Under the pieces are notes generated by a model. That model was not told the origin of the DNA. It did not search any database and saw nothing but the letters and a program-made list of their open reading frames with translations. Shown piece by piece: positions 17,701 through 32,700 of a stretch of DNA of 64,000 nucleotides; position 1 is the stretch's first letter, and every line of letters starts with the position of its first letter. Made by a program: the position numbers and the translations under genes. Source of the DNA: an uncultured Leifsonia sp. (GTDB lineage: Bacteria > Actinomycetota > Actinomycetes > Actinomycetales > Microbacteriaceae); NCBI RefSeq assembly GCF_945957465.1, contig NZ_CAMFLC010000011.1, positions 18,665 to 82,664 on the forward strand, in the 5' to 3' direction.

Positions 17701-20700
17701 ACATCGCGCCGGTCGGCGGCGGACTGGTCATCGCGGTCTCCGGCAGCAGCGGCCCGACCGCGGGCTCGGCTCCGATCTCGGTGCACGCCGGATCGTCCGG
17801 CACGGCCACCAGCGCGGCCGACGGCAGCGGGGTGGGCGGCAGCTCGGCCGGTGTCGGCACGGCGGTCGCGGTGACCGTGGCCGGGGTCGACACCTCGTCG
17901 TACGTGGGCAACGTCACGCTCGACGCACCGAACGCCCCGACGCCGGCGACCGTGTCCATCGACGCCACGGCGCAGCAGCCGACGACCGGGACGGCGAACA
18001 CCTACGGGGCGACCTCGACCTCCGGAGCCGGCGGGTCCGCGAGCGTCGGGGTGGCCGGGTCGCTCGCGGTCAACGTCGTCACGCTGAACACGCGTGCCGG
18101 CGTCGCACCGGGCGGCGCGGTCGACGTCGGCGGGTCGAACGTCACGATCGGCGCACGGTCCAACAACGCGAACAACGCGCAGGCGCTGCCGGGGACGGTG
18201 TCCGGCACGACGGTCGGCATCGGCGCGGCGGTCGCGTTGAACATCGTCAACGACTCCACGTCGGCGGGCCTCCAGAACGGGGCGGTGCTGAGCGGGGCAA
18301 ACGATCTGACGCTCGCCTCGAGCGCGAGCTCGCCGGCGACCACGGAGGCGCACGGCGGAGCGGCCTCCCCGGACATCGCCATCGCCCCGGTCATCGCGAT
18401 CACCACCTCCAACATCACGACGACCGCACTCGTCGGGACGGGCACGCCGCTGGTGCTCACCGGCACGTTCACGGCGACGGCCACCCAGCAGGCTCCGGTC
18501 TCGACGACGGCGACCGGCGAAGTGGATGCGTCTGGTGCGGCCGTCGGCATCGCCATCGCGCTGACCTTCGCGAACCACCTGGTGCAGGCGACGACGCTGC
18601 GGGATGTGACCGCGACGGGCGACGTGTCCTTCACGGCGACGGGAGCGTCGTCGACCACGACGACCGCGTCGGCCTCCGCATCCGGAGCACCGAGCGACGG
18701 CGCGCAGGCGACGCCGTCGGCGCAGGCCACGGACGCGCGCACCTTCGCCGACAACGCGGCCCCGACCACGGGCGGCGCGCTGCCGGGCGGCGGCGGAGGC
18801 AGCGGCGGAGCGACCCCGCCGCAGCCGAGCACCCCGGCGGGCATGGTGACCGCCGCCGCTGCGCTGGCCCTGACCATCCACACGGCGTCGGCCGACGCGT
18901 CCGTCACCGGGGTCGCGATCACCGCGGGCAACGTCAGCCTGCGCGCCACCCTCAACGACTCGGCGACCTCGACCGCCACCGGGACCCCGGCGAACCGCGG
19001 CCCACCGAGCACCGCCACCATCGCCGCAGCAATCGCCCTCACCCTGGCCGACGCAACCGTCCGTGCGAACGTCGGCCCGCAGACCACCATCCACGCGAAG
19101 TCCCTCGCCCTCTTCGCAGGAGTGAACCCCAGCAACGCCGCCGGGGTCACCGACAGCACTGATCGCTTCACCACCACCGCGACGGCAGGCGCCGGCGGCG
19201 GCGGGACACTCGGAGTCGCCGGAGCGGTGGCCGTGTCCACCGTTGTCCTGACGACGACCGCCTCCCTCAGCGGCACCGCCATCACCGTGAACCTCTCCGG
19301 TGCGAGCGCGGACCTCATCGCCGCAGCATCCTCCGACGTGGCCACCACCACCTCCGCCCTGATGGCCGACAGCGGATCCGGGACACCGACCACCGGGATC
19401 GGCGCGGCCTCCGCGGTCGGCATCGTGAACGACACGACGGATGCGTCGCTCGGCGACGGCACGGTCGTCACCGGGGCGCGCGACATCCGGTTCACCGCCG
19501 ATGCGCAGGACGCGCTCAGCGTCGTCGCGAAGGGCGGCGCCGCAGCCGCGAACGTCGCGGTGGCGCCGTACGCGGCGGTCGCGGTCTCCGACATCAGCAC
19601 GAGCGCGGGGCTGGGCACCGGGACGCTGCTCGCGCTGAGCGGGACCCTCACGCTCGCGGCGACCCAGAAGGCCACGGCGGCGACCTCCGCGACCGGAGCC
19701 GTCGCAGGCGGTTCGGGCGCGGTCGGCCTCGGGCTCGCACTCACCCTGGCAACGCACACCGCGGTCGCGACCGCCGCACGGTCGGTCACGGCCGGCGGGG
19801 GGATCGGGCTGAGCGCCTCCGGGATCAGCGTCACGGCGGCGGCATCCACCGCGTCGTCCGCAGGCGCACCGCAGAACCCGGCCGACTCCGGCCAGGGCGC
19901 GGGCGGCGGCGCCGCAGGCTCGGGCGTCGACGACCAGGTGGCGGGGGCGCGATCGAACGCCGACGGGCTCGCGGCCGGCACCGGGGCGAACGGGTCCGGT
20001 TCGACGGCGACGCCCAGCGCGTCCACCTCCGACGGGAAGATCAACGTCGCGGCGGCGGTCGCGGTCATCGTCGCGAACACCGTCGCGCGCGCGACGATCG
20101 TCGGCACGGGAGTGGTCCTCACTGCGACCGGGCCGGTCACCATCGCGTCCGCGGCGAACACGGACGCGGGCACCACCGCAGACGGCTCGGCCGCGCACGG
20201 CGGCACCGCGACGATCGGCGCGGCGGTCGCGATCACGCTGGCCAACACGACGAACGAGGCGCTCGTCCCGGTCGGGGACACCGTCGCCGCGTCGGCGCTC
20301 ACCGTGTCGGCGACCGTCGCCGACGACGCGGGCGATCACACCTCGACCATCGGCGCACAGGCGACGAGCGGAGCCGGGGCTCCCGACGCGAAGGTGTCGG
20401 TGGCCGGGTCGTTCGCGCTCGCCGTCGTCAACGCCTCCACGCTCGCCCGGGCCGCCGGGACCGTGACGCTCACGGGAGGCGGCCTGACGATCAGCGCCGG
20501 ATCGAGCCTTTCCGCCACCGTCGCGGCCGACCCGACCGACGGCTCGGGCGTGGCCTCGGGCACCGTGGGCGTGGGGGCGTCGGTCGGGCTCGACCTGGTC
20601 ACCGCATCCACTCGGGCGGAGATCGCCGACGGCGGCACCGTGACCGGCGCGGCGACGGTGACCCTCACGGCGACGGCGGGCAGCACGGTGACGGCCGAGG

Positions 20701-23700
20701 CGAAGATGGGAGCCGCCGGCGGCCAGGTCGCCGTGGTGCCCGCGGTCGCCGTCACCCTCGCGACGCTCACGACGGCGGCACGGATCGGGACGGGGGCCGC
20801 CGCGCTCGTCACGACCGGAGCGGTGCTCGTGTCGGCGACGCAGACCGCGGTCGCGACGTCCACCGCGGGCGCCACGGCCGTCGGTGCGGGAACGGCCGGG
20901 GTCGGCATCGGCCTCGCCCTGGTGATCGTGAACGACACGGCGACCGCGACGACCGCCCGCTCGATCACGGCCGGCGGCGCGATCCTACTCACGGCGTCCG
21001 GCGCGGACACGAGCACGGCGACCGCCACGGCCTCGGCGGGCGGCGCGCCCGAGAACGCAGCCGCAGGCTCCGGCGGCGGAGGCGGTGGCGGAGCGGGCTC
21101 GGGAGTCGACGACCAGGTGGCCGCGCAACGGAGCAACGCGTCCGCGGTCTCGACCGCCAACGGAGGAGCGGGAGCGGGATCGACGGCGACGCCGAGCGCA
21201 TCCACCTCCGACGGGAAGGTCAACGCGGCCGCGGCCGTCGCCGTCGCCGTGGCGACCACCGCCTCCCGTGCGACGCTCGAAGGGACGGGACTGACGCTCA
21301 CGTCCGGCGGGCTCGTCACCATCGCATCGTCGGCGAACACCGACGCGTCGACCTCCGCCGACGGGTCGGCCTCGCAGGGGACGGATGCGACGATCGGCGC
21401 CGCCGTCGCCGTGACGCTGGCGGACGCGACGAACACGGCGACGCTGCCGGCCGGCGACACGGTGGCAGCACACGCGCTGACCGTGTCGGCGACGGAGACG
21501 GCAAACGGCGCGGACACGACGTCCGCCTACGGAGCCCATGCCGTATCGGGCGCGGGCGGCGGAAAGGTCTCGGTCGCGGGATCGCTCGCCCTGGCGATCG
21601 TGAACCAGACGACCGGCGCCCTCCTGGCCGGGGCGGCGCACCTCACCGGCGGCGACCTGACGCTGACGGCAGGATCGGCGGCGACGACGACGGCAGCCGC
21701 GCTGCCCTCGGCGGCCGGCGTCAGCTCCACGAACCTCGGCGTCGGTGCGTCGGTCGCGCTGGCGATCGTCACCGACACGACGACGGCGACCATCGACGAC
21801 GGCGCCGCACTCACCGGCGCGGCCGGTGCGAGCCTCACGGCGACGGCGACGGATGCGGCCACGACGGAGGCCCGGATGGGCGCAGCCGGCGGCAAGGTCG
21901 ACGTCGCGCCCGCGGTCGCGGTCACCCTCGCGACGGTGACGACCGCGGTTCGGGTCGGTGTCGCGGGAGGCGGCGGTGCGATCGCGGTGAGCGGCGCCTT
22001 CGCGGCGACCGCGACGCAGGTCGCGACGGCCGGCTCCACCGCGGGCGCCGTCGTCGCGGGCGGCTCGACGGCGGCCGTCGGCATCGCACTGGCACTCGCC
22101 ATCGCAACCGATTCCGTGCTCGCGTCCACCGCCCGCTCGCTGACCGCCGGGACCCTGACCCTCGCTGCCGCGGGGACCAGCAGCTCGAACGCGAACTCGA
22201 CGGCCAGCGCATCCGGCGCTCCCGAGAACGGCGTGACCGCCGGCGGCTCGGGAGGCGGCGGCGCAGGCGACGGCGTCGACCAGCAGGTCGCGGCTCAGCG
22301 GAGCAACGCGGATGCGACGGCCGCGGCCAACGGCGGAGCGACGTCGGGCACGACGAGCACGCCGAGCGCGTCCACCTCCGACGGCTCGGTCAACGCGGCG
22401 GCGGCGGTCGCCATCGTGCTCGCGAGCACGACATCCCGGGCCACGGTGGTCGGCAGCGGGGCGGTGCTGAGCTCGGGCGGAGCCGTCACCCTGTCGTCGT
22501 CGGCGAACACCGATGCGGCGACCACGGCCGACGGTTCGGCGTCGCAGGGCACGACGGCGACGATCGGCGCGGCGGTCGCGGTCACGCTCGCGAACGTGAC
22601 CAACGAGGCGGTGCTGCCGGTCGGAGACACCATCGACGCGCGTTCTCTCACCCTCAGCGCGACGGTGACCCCCGATGGCGCAGACACCGGTTCGAGCATC
22701 GGGGCCCAGGCGACCTCCGGCGCAGGCGGCGGAAAGGTCTCGGTCGCCGGGTCGCTCGCGCTCGCCATCGTCAATCAGCGCACGAACGCCGAGCTCACCG
22801 GGAACGTCGCGCTCAGCGGAGGCGACCTCGCCCTGACGGCCGTGTCGAACCTGGCGACGACCGCCACGGCGCAGCCGACCGCGGGCGGCGTCTCCTCCAC
22901 CGGCGTGGGGGTGGGCGCATCGGTCGCGCTGGCGATCGTCACCGATACGACGAGCGCAGCCATCGACGATGCCGCGGCCGTCACCGGCGCGGCCGACCTG
23001 ACCATGGTCGCGACAGCCGCGGATGCGGCCGCGACCGAGGCGAGGATGGGCGCGGCCGGCGGGAAAGTCGACGTCGCACCGGCCGTCGCCGTGACCCTGG
23101 CGACGGTGACCACGACGGCCCGCGTCGGAACCGGCGCGGCACTCACCGTCAGCGGCGCGTTCGCCGCAACGGCCACACAGCGGGCGACCGCGACGTCCGT
23201 CGCCGGGGCCGTGGTGACCGGCGGCTCGACGGCCGCGGTCGGCATCGGGCTGGCGCTGACGCTGGCGACCGACGCGGTCAGCGCGCGCACCGCCCGCTCG
23301 ATCACCGCCGGGACCACGCTCACGCTGAACGCATCCGGGATCTCCGGGTCGTCGGCGTCGGCGACGGCGTCCGCCTCAGGCGCGCCGGAGAACGGGGCGA
23401 CCGGGTCGGGCAGCGGCGGCGGAGGCGGCGCGGGCGACGGCGTCGACCAGCAGGTCGCAGCGCAGCGGAGCAACGCCGACGCGACCGCTGCGGCGAACGG
23501 CGGTTCGGGATCGGGCACGACCAGCACCCCGAGCGCGTCGACCTCCGACGGCAAAGTCAACGCCGCCGCAGCGGTCGCGATCGACCTGGCGACCACCGGC
23601 TCGCGTGCGACGGTGGAGGGGACGGGCGTGGCGCTCACGGCCGGTGGGCTGGTGACGCTGTCGTCGTCGGCCAACACGGATGCGGCGACGACGGCGGACG

Positions 23701-26700
23701 GATCGGCGTCGCAGGGTGCGACGGCGACGATCGGCGCGGCGGTCGCGATCACGCTGGCGAACGTGACCAACCAGGCGCTGCTGCCCGCCGGGGACACGGT
23801 TCACGCGCACGCGCTCACGGTGTCGGCGACGGAGACCGCGGACGGCACGGATACGACCTCCACGTATGGCGCACAGGCGACGTCGGGCGCCGGCGGCGGG
23901 AAGATCTCGGTGGCCGGGTCCCTGGCGCTGGCGGTGGTCAACCAGACGACGACGGCGGAGCTCGCGGGCGGGGTGGTCCTCACCGGGGGCGACGCGCTTG
24001 TCACCGCCGCGAGCATCGCCGCATCCACGGTGAAGGCCGAGCCGACCGCCGGCGGCGTGACCTCGACGAGCGTCGGAGTGGGCGCGTCGGTGGCGCTGAA
24101 CCTGATCACGGACACGACGACCGCGGTGCTGGACGACGGGATCACCCTGACCGGGGCGGCGAACGTGACGCTGGCATCCACGGCGACCGACACGGCGACG
24201 ACCGAGGCGAAGATGGGCGCGGCGGGCGGCACGGTCGATGTCGCACCGGCGATTGCCGTCACACTGTCGAACGTGACGACCACCTCGCGGGTGGGGACCA
24301 CCGGTGGAGGTCTCGCCCTGTCGGGCGCGTTCTCCGGGACGGCGACCCAGGTCGCGAGCGCCTCCACGACCGCGGGCGCGGTCGTCTCGGGCGGAACGAC
24401 GGCGGCCGTCGGTGTCGGGCTGGCGCTGACGATCGCGAACCACACGGTTACGGCCACGACGGCCCGCTCGATCACCGCGGGCACGACGCTGACTTTGACG
24501 GCGTCGGGGGTGAGCTCGTCGGATGCGTCGGCGAGCGCGTCGGCGTCGGGTGCTCCGGAGAACGGGGCGACCGGGTCGGGCAGCGGGGGTGGCGGCGGAG
24601 CCGGTGACGGCGTCGATCAGCAGGTCGCGGCGCAGCGGAGCAACGCCGACGCGACCTCGACCGCGAACGGCGGCAAGACGTCTGGTGCTGCGTCGACGCC
24701 GAGTGCATCCACATCCGACGGCAAGGTGAACGTCGCGGCGGCGATCGCTCTGGACCTGGCGACCACGGTCTCGCAGGCGACGATCGTGGGCACGGGTCTC
24801 ACGTTGGCCGCGGGCGGGCTCGTGACCCTCGCATCCTCGGCGAACACGGACGCGGGCACCACCGCCGACGGCTCCGCGTCGCAGGGGGCGACGGCGACGA
24901 TCGGTGCGGCGGTCGCGATCACGCTGGCGAACGTGACGAACCAGGCGCTGCTGCCGACCGGGGACACCGTTCACGCGCACGCGTTGACCGTGTCGGCGAC
25001 CGAGACGGTGAACGGCGCCGATGTCACCTCGACCTACGGAGCGCAGGCGACCTCCGGCGCGGGCGGCGGGAAGATCTCGGTCGCAGGGTCCCTGGCGCTG
25101 GCGGTGGTGAACCAGACGACCACGGCGGAGCTGGCCGGGAACGTCGTCCTGACCGGCGGCGACCTGACCGTCACCGCCGCGAGCGCGGCGACATCGACCG
25201 TGAAGGCTGAGCCGACCGCGGGCGGCGTGACCTCGACGAACGTCGGCGTGGGCGCCTCCGTCGCCCTGAACCTGATCACCGATACGACGACCGCCGTCCT
25301 GGATGACGGGATCAGCGTGACCGGAGCGGCGAACGTGACCCTCGCTTCCAGCGCTGCGGATGCGGCGACCACCGAGGCGAAGATGGGCGCGGCGGGCGGC
25401 AAGGTCGACATCGCCCCGGCGGTCGCGGTCACCTTGTCGAACGTAACGACAACGGCGACGGTCGGGACGCTCGGCGCCGGGCTGAGCCTGACGGGATCCT
25501 TCGCCGGGACGGCGACCCAGGTGGCGAGCGCCTCCACGACCGCGGGTGCGGTCGTCTCCGGTGGGTCGACGGCCGCCGTCGGAGTCGGGCTGGCGCTCAC
25601 GATCGCGAACCACACCGTGACGGCGACGACCGCGCGGAGCATCACGGCCGGTGGCGACCTCAGCCTTCGAGCGTCGGGGGTGAGCTCGTCGGATGCGTCG
25701 GCGAGCGCGTCCGCGTCCGGTGCTCCCGAGAACGGCGCGACCGGGTCGGGCAGTGGTGGTGGCGGCGGAGCCGGTGACGGCGTGGATCAGCAGGTCAAGA
25801 CGCAGCGAGACAACGCGGATGCGACCTCGGCGGCGAACGGCGGCACGACCTCCGGGGCGGCCACGACGCCGAGCGCATCCACCTCCGACGGCAAGGTGAA
25901 CGTCGCAGCGGCCATTGCCCTCGACCTCGCTACGACCGTGTCGCAGGCGACGATCGTCGGCACGGGTCTCACGCTGACCGCGGGCGGACTCGTGACGCTG
26001 GCGTCGTCGGCGAACACGGATGCGGCGACCACCGCGGACGGCTCCGCGTCGCAAGGCGCAACCGCGACGATCGGCGCAGCCGTCGCGATCACCCTCGCGA
26101 ACGTGACCGACCAGGCGCTGCTGCCGACCGATGACACCGTGCACGCCAAGGCTCTCACCGTGTCCGCGACCGAGACGGTGAACGGCGCCGACGTCACCTC
26201 GACCTACGGCGCGCAGGCGACCTCGGGCGCGGGCGGCGGGAAGATCTCCGTCGCCGGGTCCCTGGCGCTGGCGGTGGTCAACCAGACGACCACCGCGGAG
26301 CTGGCGGGGAATGTGGTGCTCACCGGCGGGGATGCGAGCATCGTCGCGGCGAGCAGTGCGGCATCGACGGTCAAGGCTGAACCGACCGCGGGCGGCGTGA
26401 CCTCGACAAGTATCGGCGTCGGCGCATCCGTCGCCCTCAACCTCATCACCGACACCACCACGGCCACGCTCGATGACGGTATCAGCCTCACCGGCGCCGC
26501 CAACGTGGCCCTGGAGTCCACCGCGACCGACACGGCCACGACCGAGGCGAAGATGGGCGCCGCGGGCGGCAAAGTCGACATCGCGCCCGCCGTCGCGGTG
26601 ACCCTGTCCAACGTGACGACGACCTCCCGGGTTGGGACCACCGGTGGGGGGCTCACGCTGTCGGGTGCGTTCTCCGGGACAGCGACCCAGGTCGCGAGCG

Positions 26701-29700
26701 CCTCCACGACCGCGGGCGCGGTCGTCTCCGGTGGGTCGACGGCGGCGGTCGGTGTGGGGCTGGCGCTGACGATCGCGAACCACACCGTCACCGCCACGAC
26801 CGCACGCAGCATCACCGCCGGTACGACGCTGACGTTGACGGCGTCGGGGGTCAGCGGGTCGTCGGCGTCGGCCGCCGCATCCGCGTCGGGTGCTCCGGAG
26901 AACGGTGCGACCGGGTCGGGCAGTGGCGGTGGCGGCGGTGCGGGTGACGGCGTGGATCAGCAGGTCGCGGCGCAGCGGAGCAACGCCGACGCGACGTCGG
27001 CCGCGAATGGCGGCAAGACCTCCGGTGCGGCGACGACGCCGAGCGCATCCACCTCCGATGGCAAGGTGAACGTCGCGGCGGCGATCGCTCTGGATCTGGC
27101 GACGACTGTGTCGCAGGCGACGGTCGTCGGCACCGGTCTCACGCTGACCGCGGGGGGACTCGTGACACTCGCATCCTCGGCGAACACGGACGCGGCCACC
27201 ACCGCCGACGGGTCGGCGTCGCAAGGAGCGACAGCGACCATCGGCGCGGCGGTTGCCATCACACTCGCGAACGTGACGAACCAGGCGCTGCTGCCGACCG
27301 GCGACACCGTGCGCGCGAAGGCGCTGACGGTCTCCGCAACGGAGACCGTGAACGGCGCCGACGTCACCTCGACCTACGGCGCCGAGGCGACCTCCGGCGC
27401 GGGTGGCGGCAAGATCTCGGTCGCCGGGTCCCTGGCGCTCGCGGTGGTGAACCAGACGACGACGGCGGAGCTCGCGGGCGGGGTGGTCCTCACTGGGGGC
27501 GACGCGCTTGTCACCGCCGCGAGTAACGCCGCATCCACCGTGAAGGCCGAGCCGACCGCGGGCGGCGTGACCTCGACGAACGTCGGCGTGGGCGCATCCG
27601 TCGCGCTGAACCTGATCACGGATACGACCACCGCGGTGCTGGATGACGGGATCAGCCTGACGGGCGCCGCCGACGTCACGCTGACCGCGACGGCGGGGGA
27701 TGCGGCGGTCACCGAGGCGAAGATGGGCGCGGCGGGCGGCAAGGTCGACATCGCCCCGGCGGTCGCGGTGACGCTGTCGAACGTCACGACGACCGCCAAG
27801 GTCGGAACCCTCGGCGCAGGGCTCGGCCTGACCGGCTCCTTCTCCGGGATGGCGACGCAGGTGGCGAGCGCCTCCTCGACGGCCGGAGCGGTCGTCTCGG
27901 GTGGGTCGACGGCCGCGGTCGGCGTCGGACTGGCGCTGACGATCGCGAACCACGCCGTCACCGCCACGACCGCACGCAGCATCACTGCGAGCGGCGGCAT
28001 CGCCCTGGTCGCCTCCGGCATCAGCGGGTCGTCGGCCGGCGCCAGCGCGTCGGCGTCGGGTGCTCCGGAGAACGGGGCGACCGGGTCCGGCAGCGGGGGT
28101 GGCGGCGGAGCCGGTGACGGCGTCGATCAGCAGGTCAAGACGCAGCGCGACAACGCGGACGCGACCTCGGCCGCGAACGGCGGCAAAACTTCCGGGGCGG
28201 CCACGACGCCGAGCGCGTCCACCTCCGACGGCAAGGTGAACGTCGCAGCGGCCATCGCTCTCGATGTCGCGACCACGATCTCGCAGGCGACCATCGTCGG
28301 CACCGGCCTCGCTCTGACCGCCGGCGGCGAGGTCACCCTCGCTTCCAGCGCGAACACCGACGCGACCACGACCGCGGACGGCTCCGCGTCGCAGGGTGCG
28401 ACGGCGACGATCGGCGCGGCGGTGGCGATCACTCTGGCGAACGTGACGAACCAGGCGCTGCTGCCGGCCGGGGACACCGTGCACGCGAAGGCGCTGACGG
28501 TCTCCGCCACCGTGACGGCGAACGGCGCGGATGCGATCGCCACCTACGGCGCCGAGGCGACCTCCGGTGCGGGCGGCGGGAAGATCTCGGTCGCCGGGTC
28601 CCTGGCGCTGGCGGTGGTCAACCAGACGACCACGGCCGAGCTGGCCGGGAACGTCGTGCTGACCGGCGGCGACGCGACGATCATCGCCGCAAGCAACGCG
28701 GCATCCACCGTGAAGGCCGAGCCCACGCCGGGCGGCGTGACGGCCACGAACGTCGGTGTCGGGGCGTCGGTCGCCCTGAACCTGATCACCGACACGACCA
28801 CCGCAGTCCTCGACGACGGCATCAGCCTGACGGGCGCCACCGACGTCACGCTCAGCGCGACGGCGGGGGATGCAGCGGTCACCGAGGCCAAGATGGGCGC
28901 GGCGGGTGGCAAGGTCGATGTCGCCCCTGCGGTCGCGGTGACGCTGTCGAACGTCACGACGACCGCGAAGGTCGGGACGCTCGGCACCGGTCTCGCCCTG
29001 TCGGGCGCGTTCTCCGGGACGGCGACCCAGGTCGCCAGTGCTTCCACGACCGCGGGTGCGGTCGTCTCCGGTGGGTCGACGGCGGCGGTCGGTGTGGGGC
29101 TGGCGCTGACGATCGCGAACCACACCGTGACGGCGACGACGGCGCGGAGTATCTCGGCCGGTACGACGCTCACGTTGACGGCGTCGGGCATCAGCGGGTC
29201 GTCGGCGTCGGCGAGCGCGTCGGCGTCGGGTGCTCCGGAGAACGGGGCGACCGGGTCGGGCAGCGGGGGTGGCGGCGGAGCCGGTGACGGCGTCGATCAG
29301 CAGGTCGCGGCGCAGCGGAGCAACGCCGACGCGACCTCGACCGCGAACGGCGGCAAGACGTCTGGTGCTGCGTCGACGCCGAGTGCATCCACATCCGACG
29401 GCAAGGTGAACGTCGCGGCGGCGATCGCTCTGGACCTGGCGACCACGGTCTCGCAGGCGACGATCGTGGGCACGGGTCTCACGTTGGCCGCGGGCGGGCT
29501 CGTGACCCTCGCATCCTCGGCGAACACGGACGCGGGCACCACCGCCGACGGCTCCGCGTCGCAGGGGGCGACGGCGACGATCGGTGCGGCGGTCGCGATC
29601 ACGCTGGCGAACGTGACGAACCAGGCGCTGCTGCCGACCGGGGACACCGTTCACGCGCACGCGTTGACCGTGTCGGCGACCGAGACGGTGAACGGCGCCG

Positions 29701-32700
29701 ATGTCACCTCGACCTACGGAGCGCAGGCGACCTCCGGTGCGGGCGGCGGCAAGATCTCCGTCGCCGGGTCCCTGGCGCTGGCGGTGGTCAACCAGACGAC
29801 CACGGCCGAGTTGGCCGGGAATGTCGTGCTGACCGGCGGCGACGCGACGATCACCGCCGCAAGCAACGCCGCATCCACCGTGAAGGCCGAGCCCACGCCG
29901 GGCGGCGTCACCGCCACGAACGTCGGCGTCGGCGCATCCGTCGCCCTGAACCTCATCACCGACACCACTACGGCCACGCTCGATGACGGCATCAGCCTCA
30001 CCGGCGCCGCCGACGTCACCCTGACCGCGACGGCGGGGGACGCGGCCGTCACCGAGGCCAAGATGGGCGCGGCGGGCGGCAAGGTCGACATCGCCCCCGC
30101 GGTCGCCGTCACCCTGTCGAACGTCACGACCTCGGCCCGGCTGGGCGTCCTGGGCTCGGCGATCGTCCTCACCGGATCGTTCTCGGCGAGCGCGGCGCAG
30201 GTCGCCGGTGCCGCCTCGACGGCCGGAGCCGTCGTCTCCGGCGGCACGACGGCCGCGGTCGGCGTCGGACTGGCGCTGACGATCGCGAACCACACCGTCA
30301 CCGCCACGACCGCACGCAGCATCACCGCGGGCGGCGACGTCGCCCTGGTCGCCTCCGGAATCAGCGGCTCGTCCGCGTCGGCCGCCGCATCCGCGTCGGG
30401 TGCTCCGGAGAACGGTGCGACCGGGTCCGGCAGCGGCGGAGGCGGCGGCGCCGGTGACGGGGTCGATCAGCAGGTCAAGACGCAGCGCGACAACGCGGAT
30501 GCGACCTCGACGGCGAACGGCGGCAAAACCTCCGGTGCTGCGTCGACGCCGAGCGCATCCACCTCCGACGGCAAGGTCAACGTCGCCGCAGCGGTCGGTA
30601 TCGACCTCGCCACGATCGTCGCCCGCGCCACCCTGGAGCGCACCGGCCTGGACCTCACCGCCGGCGGACTCGTCACCCTTGCCTCGCGCGCGAACACCGA
30701 CGCGGCCAGTGCGGCCGACGGCTCCGCGTCGCACGGGGCGACCGCCACGATCGGCGCCGGGGTCGCCATCACCCTGGCGAATGTCACCGACCAGGCGATC
30801 CTGCCGGTCGGCGACACGATCCACGCGCACGCCCTCACCGTCTCGGCGACGGTGACTCCCAACGGGGCGGACACCACCTCCACCTACGGTGCGCAGGCCG
30901 TCTCGGGCGCCGGGCAGGGCAAGATCTCGGTCGCCGGATCCGTCGCCCTTGCGATCGTGAACCAGGCGACGCTCGCCGAGCTCTCGGGCACCGTGACGCT
31001 GACCGGAGGGGATGTCGCGGTCACCGCGGCCAGCAACGCGACCTCCACCGTCAGCGCCGAGCCCACCCCCGGCGGGGTGACCGCCACGAACGTCGGCGTC
31101 GGCGCCTCCGTCGCCCTCAACCTCATCACCGACACCACCGTGGCACTCCTCGATGACGGCATCGCGGTGATCGGGGCCCACGACTTCGCGCTGAGCGCCA
31201 CCGCGGGGGACATCGCGACCACCGACGCGAAGATGGGCGCCGCCGGCGGAAAGGTCGACGTCTCGCCGGCCATCGCCGTCACGATCTCGAACGTCCGGAC
31301 CAGCGCGAGCATCGGCACCCTCGCCGCGAACGGCACGATCGTGCTGACCGGCTCGTTCTCCGCGATCGCGCGCCAGACGGCGGGCGCCACCACGAGCGCC
31401 GGGTCCGTGGCGACGGGCGGCTCCAGCGCCTCCATCGGCGTCGGGCTCGCCCTCACCCTCGTCACCCACACCGTCACGTCCACCACCGGCCGCAACATCA
31501 CGGCGGCGGGTGGCATCGCTTTCGGCGCCTTCGGCTCGTCGGTCGACGGCGCGACCGCGAGCGCCTCGGCCAGCGGCGCCCCGCAGCAGGGCGACGCCGG
31601 AGCGCCGTCGGGAGGCGTCGACGGGCAGGCGCAGAAGGAGCGCGACAATGCGATCGGCACCGACACGGCGAACGGCGGTTCGGGATCGACGGCCAGCGCC
31701 AGCCCGTCGGCCGCCAGCTCCGACGGCAAGGTCTCGGTGGCCGCCGCCATCGCGGTGAACATCGCCGACGTCACCGCGACCTCCACCCTTCCGGACGGCC
31801 TGGCCCTCACCGCGGGCGGCGTCGTCAGCCTGAAGAGCTCGGAGAACGTCGACGGCGCGGTGAAGGCCGACGGCACCGCCGTCAAGGCGGCGAACGTGGG
31901 CGTCGGCGCCGCCGTCGCGCTCAACCTCGTCCACATCACCAACCGCTCGTTCCTCGGCCAGCGCACGCGCGTCACCGGCAACGGCTTGCAGGTGCAGGCG
32001 ACGATGACCGCGCTCGGCGCCGACTCCACCCACACGTTCACAGTCGAGGCGGATGCCGGGGCCGGCTCGAAGAAGATCGGCGTCGCCGGCGCGCTCGCGC
32101 TGAACATCGTCACCGACACGACCGAGGCGTTCATCCCGGGCACCGCGACGGTGGCCGCCGGGACGGGCGACGTCGCGTTCATCGCGGAGAACCTCCGCTC
32201 CGACTCGGCGAAGGCGCTCGCCGACGCGTCGATCGGCGGCGGGGGCACCGTCGGAGTCGGCGCGTCCATCGCCATCAACGTGCTCACGACGAACGTGACC
32301 CGGGCCGAGGTCGAGGACGGCGCCGTCCTCACCGGAGGCCGCGCCGTGACCCTGAGCGCCACCTCCGCCGATCCGGTCGTCAACCAGGTCACGGCGGGTT
32401 CCGCCGGGTCGTCGGTCGCGGTCAGCCCGGCCGTCGGCATCAACATCGTCACGCCCGTCACCACGGCGCGGCTCGGCACGCCGAGCGCTGCCGGAACCCC
32501 GGCCGCAGGCGGGCTCACCGCCGCCGGCGCCGTGCTGATCACGGCGACGCACACGGGCTCGGCGTCGATCACCGGCGACGCGAAGGCGGCGAGCAGCAGC
32601 GTGGCCGTCGGCGCGATCATCGCGGTGAACGTCCTCCTCGTCACCACCACCGCGGCCACCGCGCGCAACATCGCCGGCGCCTCCGTCATCCTCACCGCGA

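Noticed and set aside
15209..19162. A 1,317-codon plus-strand frame inside the giant gene
   Set aside because: Translation is almost only Arg/His/Asp/Gly/Pro and out of phase with the signal peptide and anchor. No domain or start signal.
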